From Anaerolineales bacterium (GTDB taxonomy: Bacteria; Chloroflexota; Anaerolineae; Aggregatilineales; J027), in contig JACKCI010000001.1 of assembly GCA_020634155.1 (NCBI GenBank), positions 1,736,001-1,800,000 on the forward strand: a stretch of DNA of 64,000 bases, given 5' to 3'. The position numbers were made by a program, and so were the translations under genes. Shown piece by piece: positions 43,169-51,856 of the stretch. Each line of letters starts with the position of its first letter. Position 1 is the first letter of the stretch. The notes beneath the pieces are model-generated. The model saw nothing but the letters and a program-made list of their open reading frames with translations, did not search any database and was not told where the DNA came from.

Positions 43169-43192
43169 GCGACTTTAAGGAAGTTAGCGATT

Positions 43193-44029
43193 ATGTCGGA
43201 TAAACCCGACAAGCCCAGCAGCACCGCCAAACCAGCCCATCAACCCAGTAGGCCCAAAACTGCGCCGGAAATCAATAAAGACTATGATGAGATTCCGGTG
43301 GAAGAATTGATTCGCCTGACCCGCGAATTGACCCAACGTATCACCAACGCCGACCGCCAGCGATTAGCGCTTGAACTCAAAGAAACGGGCCACCAGCGCA
43401 CCATCCAAACCCGCGCTCCCATCACCCTCCAGCAATTTTTCACAGGGGAAATTGACCTTGATACAGAGTTGGCGATGCGCTTCGACCATGCGCCATTACT
43501 CAGTGGGATTAGTTTTCACCCCAAAAAGACAGACATCCACACACGGCGCGTCTCAGCTATCCTAAAAGCCCAAGACGGTTCCGCGACTGTTACCTTTGAC
43601 CTGCATTTGCAGACGGGCCTATTAGAGACCATCTTCACCCTCAACAACATGCTTTCGCTACGTTTCAAAATCGGCACGATTAACAAAGCCGACCGACGCC
43701 GTTGGATGGACTTGATGCGCCGCAAGAGTGGAATCGCTTTCCTATGGACAAAAAAGCGCTGGGAAAGCGATTATATGGTCTTTGTGGTGCGCGAACATTT
43801 TGCGCGAGTCTATGCGTTCTCACCTGACCGCCACGAGGCCGCCGCCCGTATTACGCTGGATGTGGTCGATGACCTGTTGAAGTGGCTGGATAATTATTGG
43901 CTGGTGGAGCCAACCGCTGAGATACAAGGGGCGGTCGAGATAGATGCTGATGGAAGTGACGCACCACCTCCATCAGACAAGCCGAATGATGAAGATGACT
44001 CCTTTGACCCTTCCAAGATGCAATGGTGA
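43193..44029 (+). CDS. Hypothetical protein, 278 residues
   Basis: AAGGAAG lies 8 bases before the ATG. The first 35 residues and the last 30 are polar and probably disordered. The core (about 35-250) is mixed, with a helical start (ELIRLTRELTQRITNADRQR) and beta segments around FDLHLQTGLLETIFTLNN. Trp- and Arg-rich stretches (DRRRWMDLMRRKSGIAFLW) suggest nucleic-acid or protein contacts. No family is recognised. It is followed 6 bases later by the 414-residue membrane protein gene, so the two are a likely operon. Confidence 0.65.
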   Translation: MSDKPDKPSSTAKPAHQPSRPKTAPEINKDYDEIPVEELIRLTRELTQRITNADRQRLALELKETGHQRTIQTRAPITLQQFFTGEIDLDTELAMRFDHAPLLSGISFHPKKTDIHTRRVSAILKAQDGSATVTFDLHLQTGLLETIFTLNNMLSLRFKIGTINKADRRRWMDLMRRKSGIAFLWTKKRWESDYMVFVVREHFARVYAFSPDRHEAAARITLDVVDDLLKWLDNYWLVEPTAEIQGAVEIDADGSDAPPPSDKPNDEDDSFDPSKMQW

Positions 44030-44035
44030 TGCACG

Positions 44036-45280
44036 GTGGATGAAGCCAAGCGCGACGACCTGCCCCCGATAGAGGACGATGACTCAGAAGAAGCCGCTGA
44101 GGTCATGTATCTGCGGCCTGCTACCCCGCCGCCAGACGCGATGAGCGTCACCGAAGATGGGCAGCTACATGACCGCCGCGAAGGGGCTGAAGCGCCTGCT
44201 GAAACAATTGGCGATGTATTGAATAATCTCAGCGATTTCGATATTGACGAGGCTATTCAAGCTGCCGAGCAAGATGCGACCTATCTAGTGCCGCACGAAG
44301 CTAAATCATTGGCAGGAACAATCCCTGACCCTGAGATTCAAGAAGGGTCAACGCCTGCATTCGAGGATACCCCGCCCCATCCTTATCCCGTGGTGGCGGA
44401 TGCATTGGTGACGTTTCAAGAGCCAATAGCTGACACAGAAGACACCCCACCCAATCCGGTGCCAGTCATCAGTACCAGCACCCCATCACGGCCTATGCCT
44501 GCCCAACCTGTTCCAGAGCCAACACCCCTGCCCCCGATGGATACCCAGCCGCGCTTGCAAGCTGCGCCGCCTGCCCCGCCCACCATACCGCCCGCACCCT
44601 ATACACCGCCACCCATGCTGCCTGCCCCCCCAACAGGTGCGATGCCCTATGCCCCCTCCAACGCAGTGCCGAATTATTGGCTGCAACAGCGCGTTCAAGC
44701 CTATCAATATGGGGGCTATAAGCTTGTCCGTCAACAACCGATGGAGGCGGTCATGAGCTATGGCAAACCACTCCCCTTTTTCTGGTGGGTGGTCGGACTA
44801 TCGAGTATCGTGGGGCTATTATGGTATTTGTTTATTTTGCTAATGTCGGGCTTTCGGCGCGATACAGTCTATATTTTGATTGAGCCAGACGGCTACCCTT
44901 ACGAGGAAGGCGCAGGGGCCGCCCATATCCGACGCCGACGCTCGAATGTGGCCCGCCGTTGGGGGGTGGTGAGTATCCTCTTGGTGCTGTTCTCAGTCTT
45001 TACCTTCTTCTTGGTAATATTGGCAGGGGCAACAATTGCCTCACAGTATCAAGCCGAACTGGTGAAGGCTTATCCAGAAATGAGCATTTTGACTGGCAGT
45101 GTTGAAAGCACCACCACCAGTGCTAACGTCGATAATGTGCGGGTTATTGTCTTGGCGCTGATATTGCTATTTGGGTTATCTATCGCTGGATTCCTCAGTG
45201 GGGCGGCGATGTTTGTGATTAGCTACTTGCACGCGGCGGCCTTTCGGGTTGAGGTCGCCCCCCTGCCCGGTATGCGCTAA
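44036..45280 (+). CDS. Hypothetical membrane protein with long acidic/Pro-rich N-terminus, 414 residues
   Basis: The start is GTG at 44036, 6 bases after the upstream stop; no ATG fits. Residues 1-215 are acidic then Pro-rich and low in order. Three membrane helices lie in the second half (about 241-265, 308-333 and 362-392). Between the first two is a short loop with an Arg-rich patch, AAHIRRRRSNVARRW. No catalytic motif or known family. Its layout (long disordered cytoplasmic part, C-terminal helices) recalls the PBP of this window but without sequence similarity. Confidence 0.65.
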   Translation: MDEAKRDDLPPIEDDDSEEAAEVMYLRPATPPPDAMSVTEDGQLHDRREGAEAPAETIGDVLNNLSDFDIDEAIQAAEQDATYLVPHEAKSLAGTIPDPEIQEGSTPAFEDTPPHPYPVVADALVTFQEPIADTEDTPPNPVPVISTSTPSRPMPAQPVPEPTPLPPMDTQPRLQAAPPAPPTIPPAPYTPPPMLPAPPTGAMPYAPSNAVPNYWLQQRVQAYQYGGYKLVRQQPMEAVMSYGKPLPFFWWVVGLSSIVGLLWYLFILLMSGFRRDTVYILIEPDGYPYEEGAGAAHIRRRRSNVARRWGVVSILLVLFSVFTFFLVILAGATIASQYQAELVKAYPEMSILTGSVESTTTSANVDNVRVIVLALILLFGLSIAGFLSGAAMFVISYLHAAAFRVEVAPLPGMR

Positions 45281-45355
45281 GTCTCTACATGCCATCGGAT
45301 AGCAATACTCCCAGCCTTTCCCAAAAACTACCCCTAATAACCCGTTTGTGAAGCT

Positions 45356-45385
45356 TTTACACCCATTTTACAGGGACATTACAAT
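45356..45385 (+). promoter_or_regulatory. Promoter of the two-repeat secreted protein gene
   Basis: TTTACA (45356-45361) and TACAAT (45380-45385) are spaced 18 bases apart. AGGAGG (45406-45411) precedes the ATG at 45422. Confidence 0.6.
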
Positions 45386-45421
45386 CTTCACCTATCCTAC
45401 TAGCTAGGAGGATAAACCACT

Positions 45422-46312
45422 ATGCGAACAATCAAACGCTCATTGATAGTTGCCAGTCTCGTTGCTCTGCTACTCGTTGGGGTGTTGCCCGTAGCGGCCC
45501 AATCACAACCCCGCACCTTGACCATAACCGAAAACCAAATCAATTCCAGCTATCGGATTACCAACAACCCGCGTCGGAGTATCAGCGACCTGCGCGTTGA
45601 TTTACAACCGAGCCAAGCGGTTATCTATGCCACCCTTACCGTCCCTAATCAAGACCCTTATAGCACCCAGACCACGCTGGTACCCCAAATCACCGATGGG
45701 CGTGTTTTCTGGAGTGCGACGGCGGTGCTGGTCAATGGACAACCCGCCAGTGATGAAGTGTTAGCGCAGATTAACGCCATTATTGTGGCGTCGTGGCGCT
45801 ATTACATCAAAGAGCAAGCGGGTACAGGTTATGTGACCCGCTTGGTCATCACCGAAACCGACATGACCTATACCTACGATTTCTCAGATTGGCAACCACC
45901 CGATGGCGAAGGGAACTATGACCCCGAAACCCATACCTACACCGTCAGCGAAGATCAAATCAACGAGTCGTATATCGTGCAAAACACACCGCGCCGCAGC
46001 GTTGAAAGTATCTTTGTTGACTTGCAGCCGAGCCAAGTCATCATCTCCGCCACCATGACGATTGGTCAACAAGACCCCTTTGAAGTCACGGTCAACATAA
46101 CGCCCAGCTTAGACAGCGGCATTGTGACGTGGACAGTCACGCAAATTTTGGTGGATGGCAATCCGGCTGATGATGCTCTTGTAGGGCAAATCAACGCAGC
46201 AATTGCAACCTCATGGCGTGCCTACTTCCGCCAAAATTATGGTAAAGGGCGTATTACCGCCATTGAAGTGACCAACGACGCCATCATCTATAGCTTGCAA
46301 ACCCGCCAGTAA
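45422..46312 (+). CDS. Secreted protein made of two tandem repeats, 296 residues
   Basis: A signal peptide (1-26, ending VAAQS) is followed by two copies of a domain of about 120 residues (31-150 and 172-292). Each copy opens with ENQINSSY or EDQINESY, then NPRRS or TPRRS, VDLQPSQ and, near the end, QINA and SWR.Y. The copies are joined by an acidic, Pro-rich linker (155-170). No catalytic residues are apparent. The strong AGGAGG site and tight terminator suggest solid expression as a single gene. Family not recognised. Confidence 0.75.
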   Translation: MRTIKRSLIVASLVALLLVGVLPVAAQSQPRTLTITENQINSSYRITNNPRRSISDLRVDLQPSQAVIYATLTVPNQDPYSTQTTLVPQITDGRVFWSATAVLVNGQPASDEVLAQINAIIVASWRYYIKEQAGTGYVTRLVITETDMTYTYDFSDWQPPDGEGNYDPETHTYTVSEDQINESYIVQNTPRRSVESIFVDLQPSQVIISATMTIGQQDPFEVTVNITPSLDSGIVTWTVTQILVDGNPADDALVGQINAAIATSWRAYFRQNYGKGRITAIEVTNDAIIYSLQTRQ

Positions 46313-46333
46313 CTAAGCGAGACTCGGTACCGC

Positions 46334-46360
46334 AAAAGGGGGCAAGTGGCCCCCTTTTTT
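46334..46360 (+). terminator. Terminator after the two-repeat gene
   Basis: AAAAGGGGGC (46334-46343) and GCCCCC followed by TTTTTT form a G/C-rich hairpin with a five-base loop. Confidence 0.9.
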
Positions 46361-46375
46361 GTTGGTAAATCGGTC

Positions 46376-46404
46376 TTGCAATTTCAAATTAAAGCCTTTA
46401 GAAT
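46376..46404 (+). promoter_or_regulatory. Promoter of the tRNA-Gln gene
   Basis: TTGCAA (46376-46381) and TAGAAT (46399-46404) are spaced 17 bases apart. The tRNA begins 13 bases after the -10. Confidence 0.7.
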
Positions 46405-46417
46405 ACCCTCACTATCT

Positions 46418-46489
46418 TGGGAGATAGTTTAATCGGCAGAACAGTGGACTTTGGATCCATCAGTCCAGGTTCGAGTCCTGGTCTCCCAG
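46418..46489 (+). tRNA. tRNA-Gln (anticodon UUG)
   Basis: 72 bases. The acceptor stem TGGGAGA pairs with TCTCCCA, with discriminator G at 46489. The D arm is compact. The anticodon stem GTGGA/TCCAT encloses CTTTGGA with anticodon TTG. The T arm is CCAGG-TTCGAGT-CCTGG. The CCA end is not encoded and must be added. Promoter and terminator flank it, so it is transcribed alone. Confidence 0.95.
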
Positions 46490-46497
46490 TCAACGAG

Positions 46498-46532
46498 CGG
46501 ACGTGGTATAGTAAATAGACCCGTCCGTTTTT
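46498..46532 (+). terminator. Terminator after tRNA-Gln
   Basis: CGGACG (46498-46503) pairs with CGTCCG (46522-46527), and TTTTTC follows. The loop contains TATAGT, which could double as a -10. Confidence 0.7.
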
Positions 46533-46553
46533 CTTTGCTAGAAAGCACAACCC

Positions 46554-47069
46554 ATGTTCACGCTATTTGATGATGGCTTCGTAATTATAGACCTTGAGAC
46601 CACCGGGCTAAACGATGACCCCAAAGTAGATATTGTCGAAATCGCAGTCGTTAGCCATCATGGAGAGATTCTGCTCAACACCCTTGTGAAACCCACGCAT
46701 TCTATCCCTCTTGTTGCTTCACGGATTCACGGTATCTATGACAAAGATGTTGTCGATGCGCCTAGTTTTGAGGATATTTATCCGCAGCTAGAAACCTTCC
46801 TCAACGGGAAGATTGTGGTGGCCTACAACCATACCTTTGAGCAGGACATCTTGCGGGCGGTTTGCCGACGTACCAAGAAACCCCAATTCACCCCTATGGA
46901 ATGGTATTGTGCGATGCGATCCTATAGTGTTTATAAAGGTGTGACACGTTTCCAGAAATTGACTGCGGCCTGCCAGCGCGAGGGCATCCCTTTAGCGAAT
47001 GCCCATCGTGCGCTTGGCGATTGTTTAATGACGCTGGCATTACTGAAGAAAATGGCTACGGCAGCGTGA
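46554..47069 (+). CDS. DEDDh 3'-5' exonuclease (DnaQ-like)
   Basis: 171 residues. VIIDLETTG gives the first Asp and Glu, VAYNHTFEQDIL the second Asp, and ANAHRALGDCLMTL the His and last Asp, completing the DEDDh active site. The domain resembles the proofreading subunit of DNA polymerase III and related stand-alone nucleases. There is no polymerase fusion. The ATG lacks a Shine-Dalgarno; TGCTAGAAA ends 9 bases before it and may be an extended -10 for a leaderless transcript. The 3' end overlaps the convergent lipoprotein gene by 14 bases. Confidence 0.88.
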   Translation: MFTLFDDGFVIIDLETTGLNDDPKVDIVEIAVVSHHGEILLNTLVKPTHSIPLVASRIHGIYDKDVVDAPSFEDIYPQLETFLNGKIVVAYNHTFEQDILRAVCRRTKKPQFTPMEWYCAMRSYSVYKGVTRFQKLTAACQREGIPLANAHRALGDCLMTLALLKKMATAA

Positions 47070-47697
47070 TACTGTCTATCATGGTGCGGAAGGTGGCGGC
47101 ATAGAGCGGCCAGTAGCCGGGGTCAACAAAGCCCTCAGTTACCAGTATGCGCCCATCAGGAGCCGTCCAGACACCGACCATACCGAGTTCGCTATCAGGG
47201 CCATTGGGTAGGGTATAACCGCTGAGGGTGTCGGTTTGGTAATCAACACGGTTGACCTCATCAAGTTGAGTATAGCCACCCAGCAAGCGCTCTACCCCTG
47301 CCTCATCCAGCCATTGAAGTGTTACCCGAAAATTGCCGGGGTGTTGTTCGTTGTCGAGGGTGGACATAATCGCTTGACTACCGACGATGAAAAACTCAAA
47401 GTTTTCAGGCACCCCAACAGACAAACCGAGAATAGTTTGGGGTACAAGGGGCAGCGGCAGCGCTTCGCCTTCGATTTCAACTGAAGCAAAGATATTACAG
47501 TCACTATCGACCTTGCAGGCTTCTTCATCAGTAGCTTCACCAATGGGGTTCAGAAGCGGGCCAGTGTAATTGGTGGCAATACTCGGCGCAGATGTTGCGG
47601 AAGGTTCCACCGTTGGTTGCGGGTTATTCTTATCTTTTTCACCGCCGCACGCCGTCAATAGCAAAATCAAAACCCCAACTAAACACCGCTTCATCAT
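47056..47697 (-). CDS. Lipoprotein, 213 residues, unknown
   Basis: The lipobox LLTAC gives a lipidated Cys at about residue 17, followed by a polar linker and a mature domain with ACKVDSDCNIF (a likely disulfide pair). The beta-rich part, with LGLSVGVPENFEFFIVGS and a C-terminal YWPLYAATFRTMIDSI, loosely resembles the secreted PsbP/LpqN-like domains at 28121 and 29719; this is weak. It is the last gene of the glycosyltransferase array, 16 bases after the lipid kinase. Function unknown. Confidence 0.75.
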   Translation of the reverse strand: MMKRCLVGVLILLLTACGGEKDKNNPQPTVEPSATSAPSIATNYTGPLLNPIGEATDEEACKVDSDCNIFASVEIEGEALPLPLVPQTILGLSVGVPENFEFFIVGSQAIMSTLDNEQHPGNFRVTLQWLDEAGVERLLGGYTQLDEVNRVDYQTDTLSGYTLPNGPDSELGMVGVWTAPDGRILVTEGFVDPGYWPLYAATFRTMIDSITLP

Positions 47698-47713
47698 AAT
47701 AACCCTCCTTGGT

Positions 47714-48637
47714 TTAGTTACCCACTAACATCTGTAACGCGCCAGCCTTGAGCGTGAATTGCAAGTGTTCCCCTTTGGCATATTCACCATCAAGGTCAAT
47801 ATCTAGTTTACCATCCCGACTTTCAACGGTCACACTATGAGCGCGGGTATGGCGGACATCATCACGCAGAAGATGCTTGCCGGAATAGACACTGTTAAAA
47901 GCCTTTATCACGCGCCAACGCGGAACATTTTCGACTACCAAGACCTCAAACAAGCCGTCGTTAATCTGGGCATGGGGGGCAATTGCCATACCGTGCCCAA
48001 AGTAGACTCCATTTGCTACCACCACAATCCACGATTTATCGTCATACCACAACTCACCATCCAGCCAAATCTTGGTATGGCGGGGCTTGTAAAAGAGAAA
48101 AGACTCCATTGCAGTGAGTTTGAAGGCACCGGGGAGGCGTTTGCGGCGGGGATTCATCATGCGGCGGTCGGCTTCGCCACTGACGCCAACGCTGGCGATA
48201 TTGAGGAAGTGGCGGCTTTCGTCCCCATTGTATTGTACATGACCGAGGTCAATTGACTGGGGTGTACCATGTGCAATCCACTTGACGGCATCGCGGGGGT
48301 TATAGGGAATTTTGGCAGCGCGGGCAAAGTCTTGACCGGAGCCGATGGGCAAGTGAGCAAAAGTCATCCGAGGGGCATCGGGGTTGGTGTCAGCCAGTCG
48401 TTGGATGGCATTAACCAAGGTGTGATTGGTGCCATCGCCGCCGATGGAGACCACACGAGTGAGGCCAGCGTCGCGGGCTTTGTCAAGGTGGATGGCAACA
48501 TCTTCGGGGGTTTGGGTCACCGCCACCACCAACTCGCCTAGTTCTTCCCACAGCAGGGGTTCGATTTCCGTCCATAGGCGTCCGGCGCGACCACCTCCGG
48601 CATGGGGATTCAAAACAATCAAGGTTTTATCGCTCAT
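47714..48637 (-). CDS. Diacylglycerol/lipid kinase family protein (YegS/DgkB-like)
   Basis: 307 residues from the ATG at 48637; a TTG at 48643 is closer to the AGGAG site and remains possible. LIVLNPHAGGGRAGRLW, SIGGDGTNHTLVNAI and LPIGSGQDFARA are the nucleotide-binding motifs of the diacylglycerol kinase catalytic domain, and the C-terminal beta sandwich is present. Such enzymes phosphorylate diacylglycerol or related lipids. It lies 25 bases after the last glycosyltransferase, so a role in recycling or making a lipid for the same pathway is a reasonable inference. Confidence 0.9.
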   Translation of the reverse strand: MSDKTLIVLNPHAGGGRAGRLWTEIEPLLWEELGELVVAVTQTPEDVAIHLDKARDAGLTRVVSIGGDGTNHTLVNAIQRLADTNPDAPRMTFAHLPIGSGQDFARAAKIPYNPRDAVKWIAHGTPQSIDLGHVQYNGDESRHFLNIASVGVSGEADRRMMNPRRKRLPGAFKLTAMESFLFYKPRHTKIWLDGELWYDDKSWIVVVANGVYFGHGMAIAPHAQINDGLFEVLVVENVPRWRVIKAFNSVYSGKHLLRDDVRHTRAHSVTVESRDGKLDIDLDGEYAKGEHLQFTLKAGALQMLVGN

Positions 48638-48662
48638 AAACAATCGGCTCCTTTAAGGAATT

Positions 48663-50252
48663 TTAACCGACTATTCTATACTGTTTTTGGCGAAATAAGC
48701 GATAGACTTCGACATCAATTCCGCCGAAAGGTCGATGATAGACCTTGAGCAACTCGGCATCGGCCCCTAGCATCTCATAATCAAGCATGGGATATAGTTC
48801 GGAGAGATTCTCAACAATCATATAGACTTCGCCTTGTGCGTCGAGAACTTGATGCAGGTGGCGCATCCGCATCCCAAAGGGCGGCCACTCATAGCGGTGT
48901 AGATAACTGTAGACGCTACATTCAACCTTGAGGGGTAAATCTTCGGGAATGTGGTGCAACAGGAATGAGCAATTGCGGACAATGCCCACAACAACAGGAA
49001 CATCGCTGTTTTCAGAGATATTAGGACGAGCCGCGACATCATAGAGAGCATCACGCAGGCCATAACCAGTTTGATTGCGGAAGTATTCGTGCTGGTCACG
49101 GGCAGGCAATTCAAGTTGGAGAGGGTCATCAATCAGGGTACCCCAGAAATTGCCGCCAAAGCCGACCACCCATAACACCAATAGGCTAATGGGGAGCCAC
49201 GCCACCCGCTGATAGGAGCGCCCGTGCCACCATGTCACTAGCTCAAATAGACCTGCGACCATCGCCACTACCGCCAGATGTCCGGCAATAGTGATATAAC
49301 GGGTGGTAAATTGACGGGCCACCAGAAGCAGCGCCCCCCATAGCACGACCGGACCAAACCAGAGGAACAGAGCATGATAGGGCTTGCGATAAGCCAAGAT
49401 TGCAATAGCCAGTAAGGCAAGGGCAACCAAGGGCCAGCCCCAGAAATGCTCCAAGGTATCCATAAAGCGCCCCATGTTATACGCGGGGCCACGTGAGTCA
49501 TAGAGATAGCTGTTGACAATCGGCGAGGCGGGTTCGTTGCTGAAACGAGCGCGGATGATATAAAAGCCCATGATGATGCCCCATATCACACCTATAATGC
49601 CAAGGAAGGTAATCAGGTGGGGCTTGTAAATTCCCCACAAGCGCAGCAGTTCAGCCTTAAGGGGTCGTTTAAAGTTGATACTATTTTTGCTGAGAAGCGC
49701 TCCCGCCAGCATTGGCAAGACAATCAATGGTCCTGTCAATATCTTGGCAATCAGCATGAAGGTAATCAGCAGGCCGAGGGTCACACTGCGGGCATGGGTT
49801 GGGCGACGAGCCGTTACCACGCTCCACCATGCCACAATCACCGACAAAGCCGAAGCCAGCGGGTCAGAGAGTGCCATGCGGTCAAAGAAATACATGAAGG
49901 GGAAGAAGCTTAAGACCAACAATGAGACCACCCCGACGCGCTTGGAGAAGAGTTCACGGCCTAGGGCATAGGTGCCAGCGGCTCCCAACATGGTGAAAAT
50001 CGCAACCGAGGTGCGAGCCAGCCAGCCGGGGAGATGGACAGGTAAGCCAAACAAGCCCATCCAATAATAGACGAGTGACTTATGCGGGGTGGTGCTGATG
50101 TCAATATCGGTAAATTTCCAGACGACCTGTGCCCGCCCGATATGGCGAAGTTCATCCACAAAGTACAGCAGGTTTTCGATATGGTGAACCCGAATATAGA
50201 AAAAGACCAGTAACAAGCCAACCAAAGGCAATAGTTGTGAAAATCGTTTCAT
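48663..50252 (-). CDS. GT-C membrane glycosyltransferase, array paralog 4
   Basis: 529 residues with about eleven helices. The first external loop has YFVDELRHIGRA (Asp33-Glu34), the acidic pair expected for polyprenyl-phosphate-sugar transferases. FDRMALSD (123-130) and the C-terminal external motif HEYFRNQTGYGLRDA (about 388-402) are shared by all four array members. A soluble C-terminal domain of about 130 residues follows and lies outside the membrane. It starts 2 bases after the upstream glycosyltransferase. Donor and acceptor unknown. Confidence 0.86.
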   Translation of the reverse strand: MKRFSQLLPLVGLLLVFFYIRVHHIENLLYFVDELRHIGRAQVVWKFTDIDISTTPHKSLVYYWMGLFGLPVHLPGWLARTSVAIFTMLGAAGTYALGRELFSKRVGVVSLLVLSFFPFMYFFDRMALSDPLASALSVIVAWWSVVTARRPTHARSVTLGLLITFMLIAKILTGPLIVLPMLAGALLSKNSINFKRPLKAELLRLWGIYKPHLITFLGIIGVIWGIIMGFYIIRARFSNEPASPIVNSYLYDSRGPAYNMGRFMDTLEHFWGWPLVALALLAIAILAYRKPYHALFLWFGPVVLWGALLLVARQFTTRYITIAGHLAVVAMVAGLFELVTWWHGRSYQRVAWLPISLLVLWVVGFGGNFWGTLIDDPLQLELPARDQHEYFRNQTGYGLRDALYDVAARPNISENSDVPVVVGIVRNCSFLLHHIPEDLPLKVECSVYSYLHRYEWPPFGMRMRHLHQVLDAQGEVYMIVENLSELYPMLDYEMLGADAELLKVYHRPFGGIDVEVYRLFRQKQYRIVG

Positions 50253-50254
50253 GA

Positions 50255-51856
50255 TTAGTTGGCCTCCATACGATAGACCAAGACAGGCACACCATCAAAG
50301 GGGCGCTCATAACGGGTTAGGAAGTGGGCAGTGCCATTAGCGAGTGCAGGGTCAAACATGGGCGAACCGTCGCTGGTTTCATACTCCTCAGCCATCAGAT
50401 AGACCGCGCCATACTCTGCCAAGGCGGTGTTGAGCATATCATAACGATTGCTAAAGCTACCCTGCTCAGTCGAAGGCTTGCAGATAAGGCGAAGGTCATC
50501 GTGCATAGTCGTTGGCATGTGATAGGGTAAAAATTCGCACACACGCACAAAAGTCACCACTACCGGAACATCAGACCCTTGGGAAATGGGTTCAGCAGCG
50601 GCAAGATAGGCCAAGGCATCCGGCAAAGCATAGCCCGTGTAATTGCGGAAGTATTCGCTCTTGTCACGGTCAGGGAGGGCGAGGCTGGTGGGGGCGGTGA
50701 TGTTGGTATAAGCAAAGGGCAGCGCAAAGACAAGGCCCCAGATGCCGAGCATACCAACAGGTAGCCACGCCACCCGACGCCATCTGAGACGTTGTTGGAG
50801 AACATCACCTGCCATAATAAGGCCACCCGCAATCAAAGCCACCACCAGATGAGCCACTACCGTCAAATAGCGCGAGTTGAGTTGACCCGCCACCACAAAG
50901 ACAAAGGCCCAAAGCGGTAAGATGCTCCCGACAAAGAACACCCCCCAACGCCAACGCCGCCAAAAGATGACGCCTAGCGCCACTACCGCCAAGCCAATCA
51001 GCAGCGGCCCCCAGAGATACCATAAAGCCTGCCCGACGCGCTCTAAATTCTTGACATATTGGTTTTGGTTCGGGTCAAGGGCGGCCCCATAGAGGTAATC
51101 GTCCACAATGGCCTTGGTGTTGGGGTCTATAAATTTTCGCAGTTGGAAAAAAACGACGATGGGTACCCACACCCCACTAATAATCCACGTAGCGCGACGG
51201 ATGGCAGGCTGATACTCGCGCCCGATGCGCTGGATTTCCGATTTTAGCGAGACGCCTAATTGAATAGGATGCGGGCCGAGTAGCGCCACTGCCATAAAGG
51301 GAATGAGCAACATGGGGAAGGTCAAAATTTTGGCGGCCAACATCACACAAACCCACACCCCCAGCCATGTGGCATTATGCAACGAGGGGCGACGGGCGAC
51401 GATCACGCTCCACCATGCCATAATCACCGCAAAGGAACCCGCGAGGGTGTCGGTCAAGGCCATGCGCTCATAGAATAGCACAAAGGGGAAGACTGCCAGC
51501 AGTGCCAAGGCGACCCACGCCGCCCGTTTGCCAAACAGGGTGCGCGTGAAGGCATAGGTACCCGCTGCACCGAGCAAGGTCAGCATGGAAGCGCCGGTCC
51601 GCACCAGCCACAAAGGAGGATAAACGGGCAGTTGGAAGGCTCCCAACCAGTAATAGAGCAGGAATTTACCGGGAGTGGTCATGGTATGCAGATCACTGAG
51701 AGTCCAGACCGCCCTTGCCCGTCGCATGTGGTGAATTTCATCAATGAAATAGGGATGATGGGCAGCGATGTCATGCCAACGCAAAAAGATATAGACCCAT
51801 AGCAACAAAACTATGGGCAGCAAATCGGCAAACGATTGTTTACGTGATGATTTCAT
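50255..51856 (-). CDS. GT-C membrane glycosyltransferase, array paralog 3
   Basis: 533 residues, closest in appearance to paralog 4: YFIDEIHHMRRA (Asp39-Glu40), FYERMALTD and SEYFRNYTGYALPDA. The sequence LLGAAGTYAF.R.LFG after the fourth helix is also shared. These repeated features point to tandem duplication. Predicted function is glycosyl transfer from a lipid carrier on the outer membrane face. Its start overlaps the previous stop by 4 bases (ATGA at 51853). Confidence 0.86.
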   Translation of the reverse strand: MKSSRKQSFADLLPIVLLLWVYIFLRWHDIAAHHPYFIDEIHHMRRARAVWTLSDLHTMTTPGKFLLYYWLGAFQLPVYPPLWLVRTGASMLTLLGAAGTYAFTRTLFGKRAAWVALALLAVFPFVLFYERMALTDTLAGSFAVIMAWWSVIVARRPSLHNATWLGVWVCVMLAAKILTFPMLLIPFMAVALLGPHPIQLGVSLKSEIQRIGREYQPAIRRATWIISGVWVPIVVFFQLRKFIDPNTKAIVDDYLYGAALDPNQNQYVKNLERVGQALWYLWGPLLIGLAVVALGVIFWRRWRWGVFFVGSILPLWAFVFVVAGQLNSRYLTVVAHLVVALIAGGLIMAGDVLQQRLRWRRVAWLPVGMLGIWGLVFALPFAYTNITAPTSLALPDRDKSEYFRNYTGYALPDALAYLAAAEPISQGSDVPVVVTFVRVCEFLPYHMPTTMHDDLRLICKPSTEQGSFSNRYDMLNTALAEYGAVYLMAEEYETSDGSPMFDPALANGTAHFLTRYERPFDGVPVLVYRMEAN

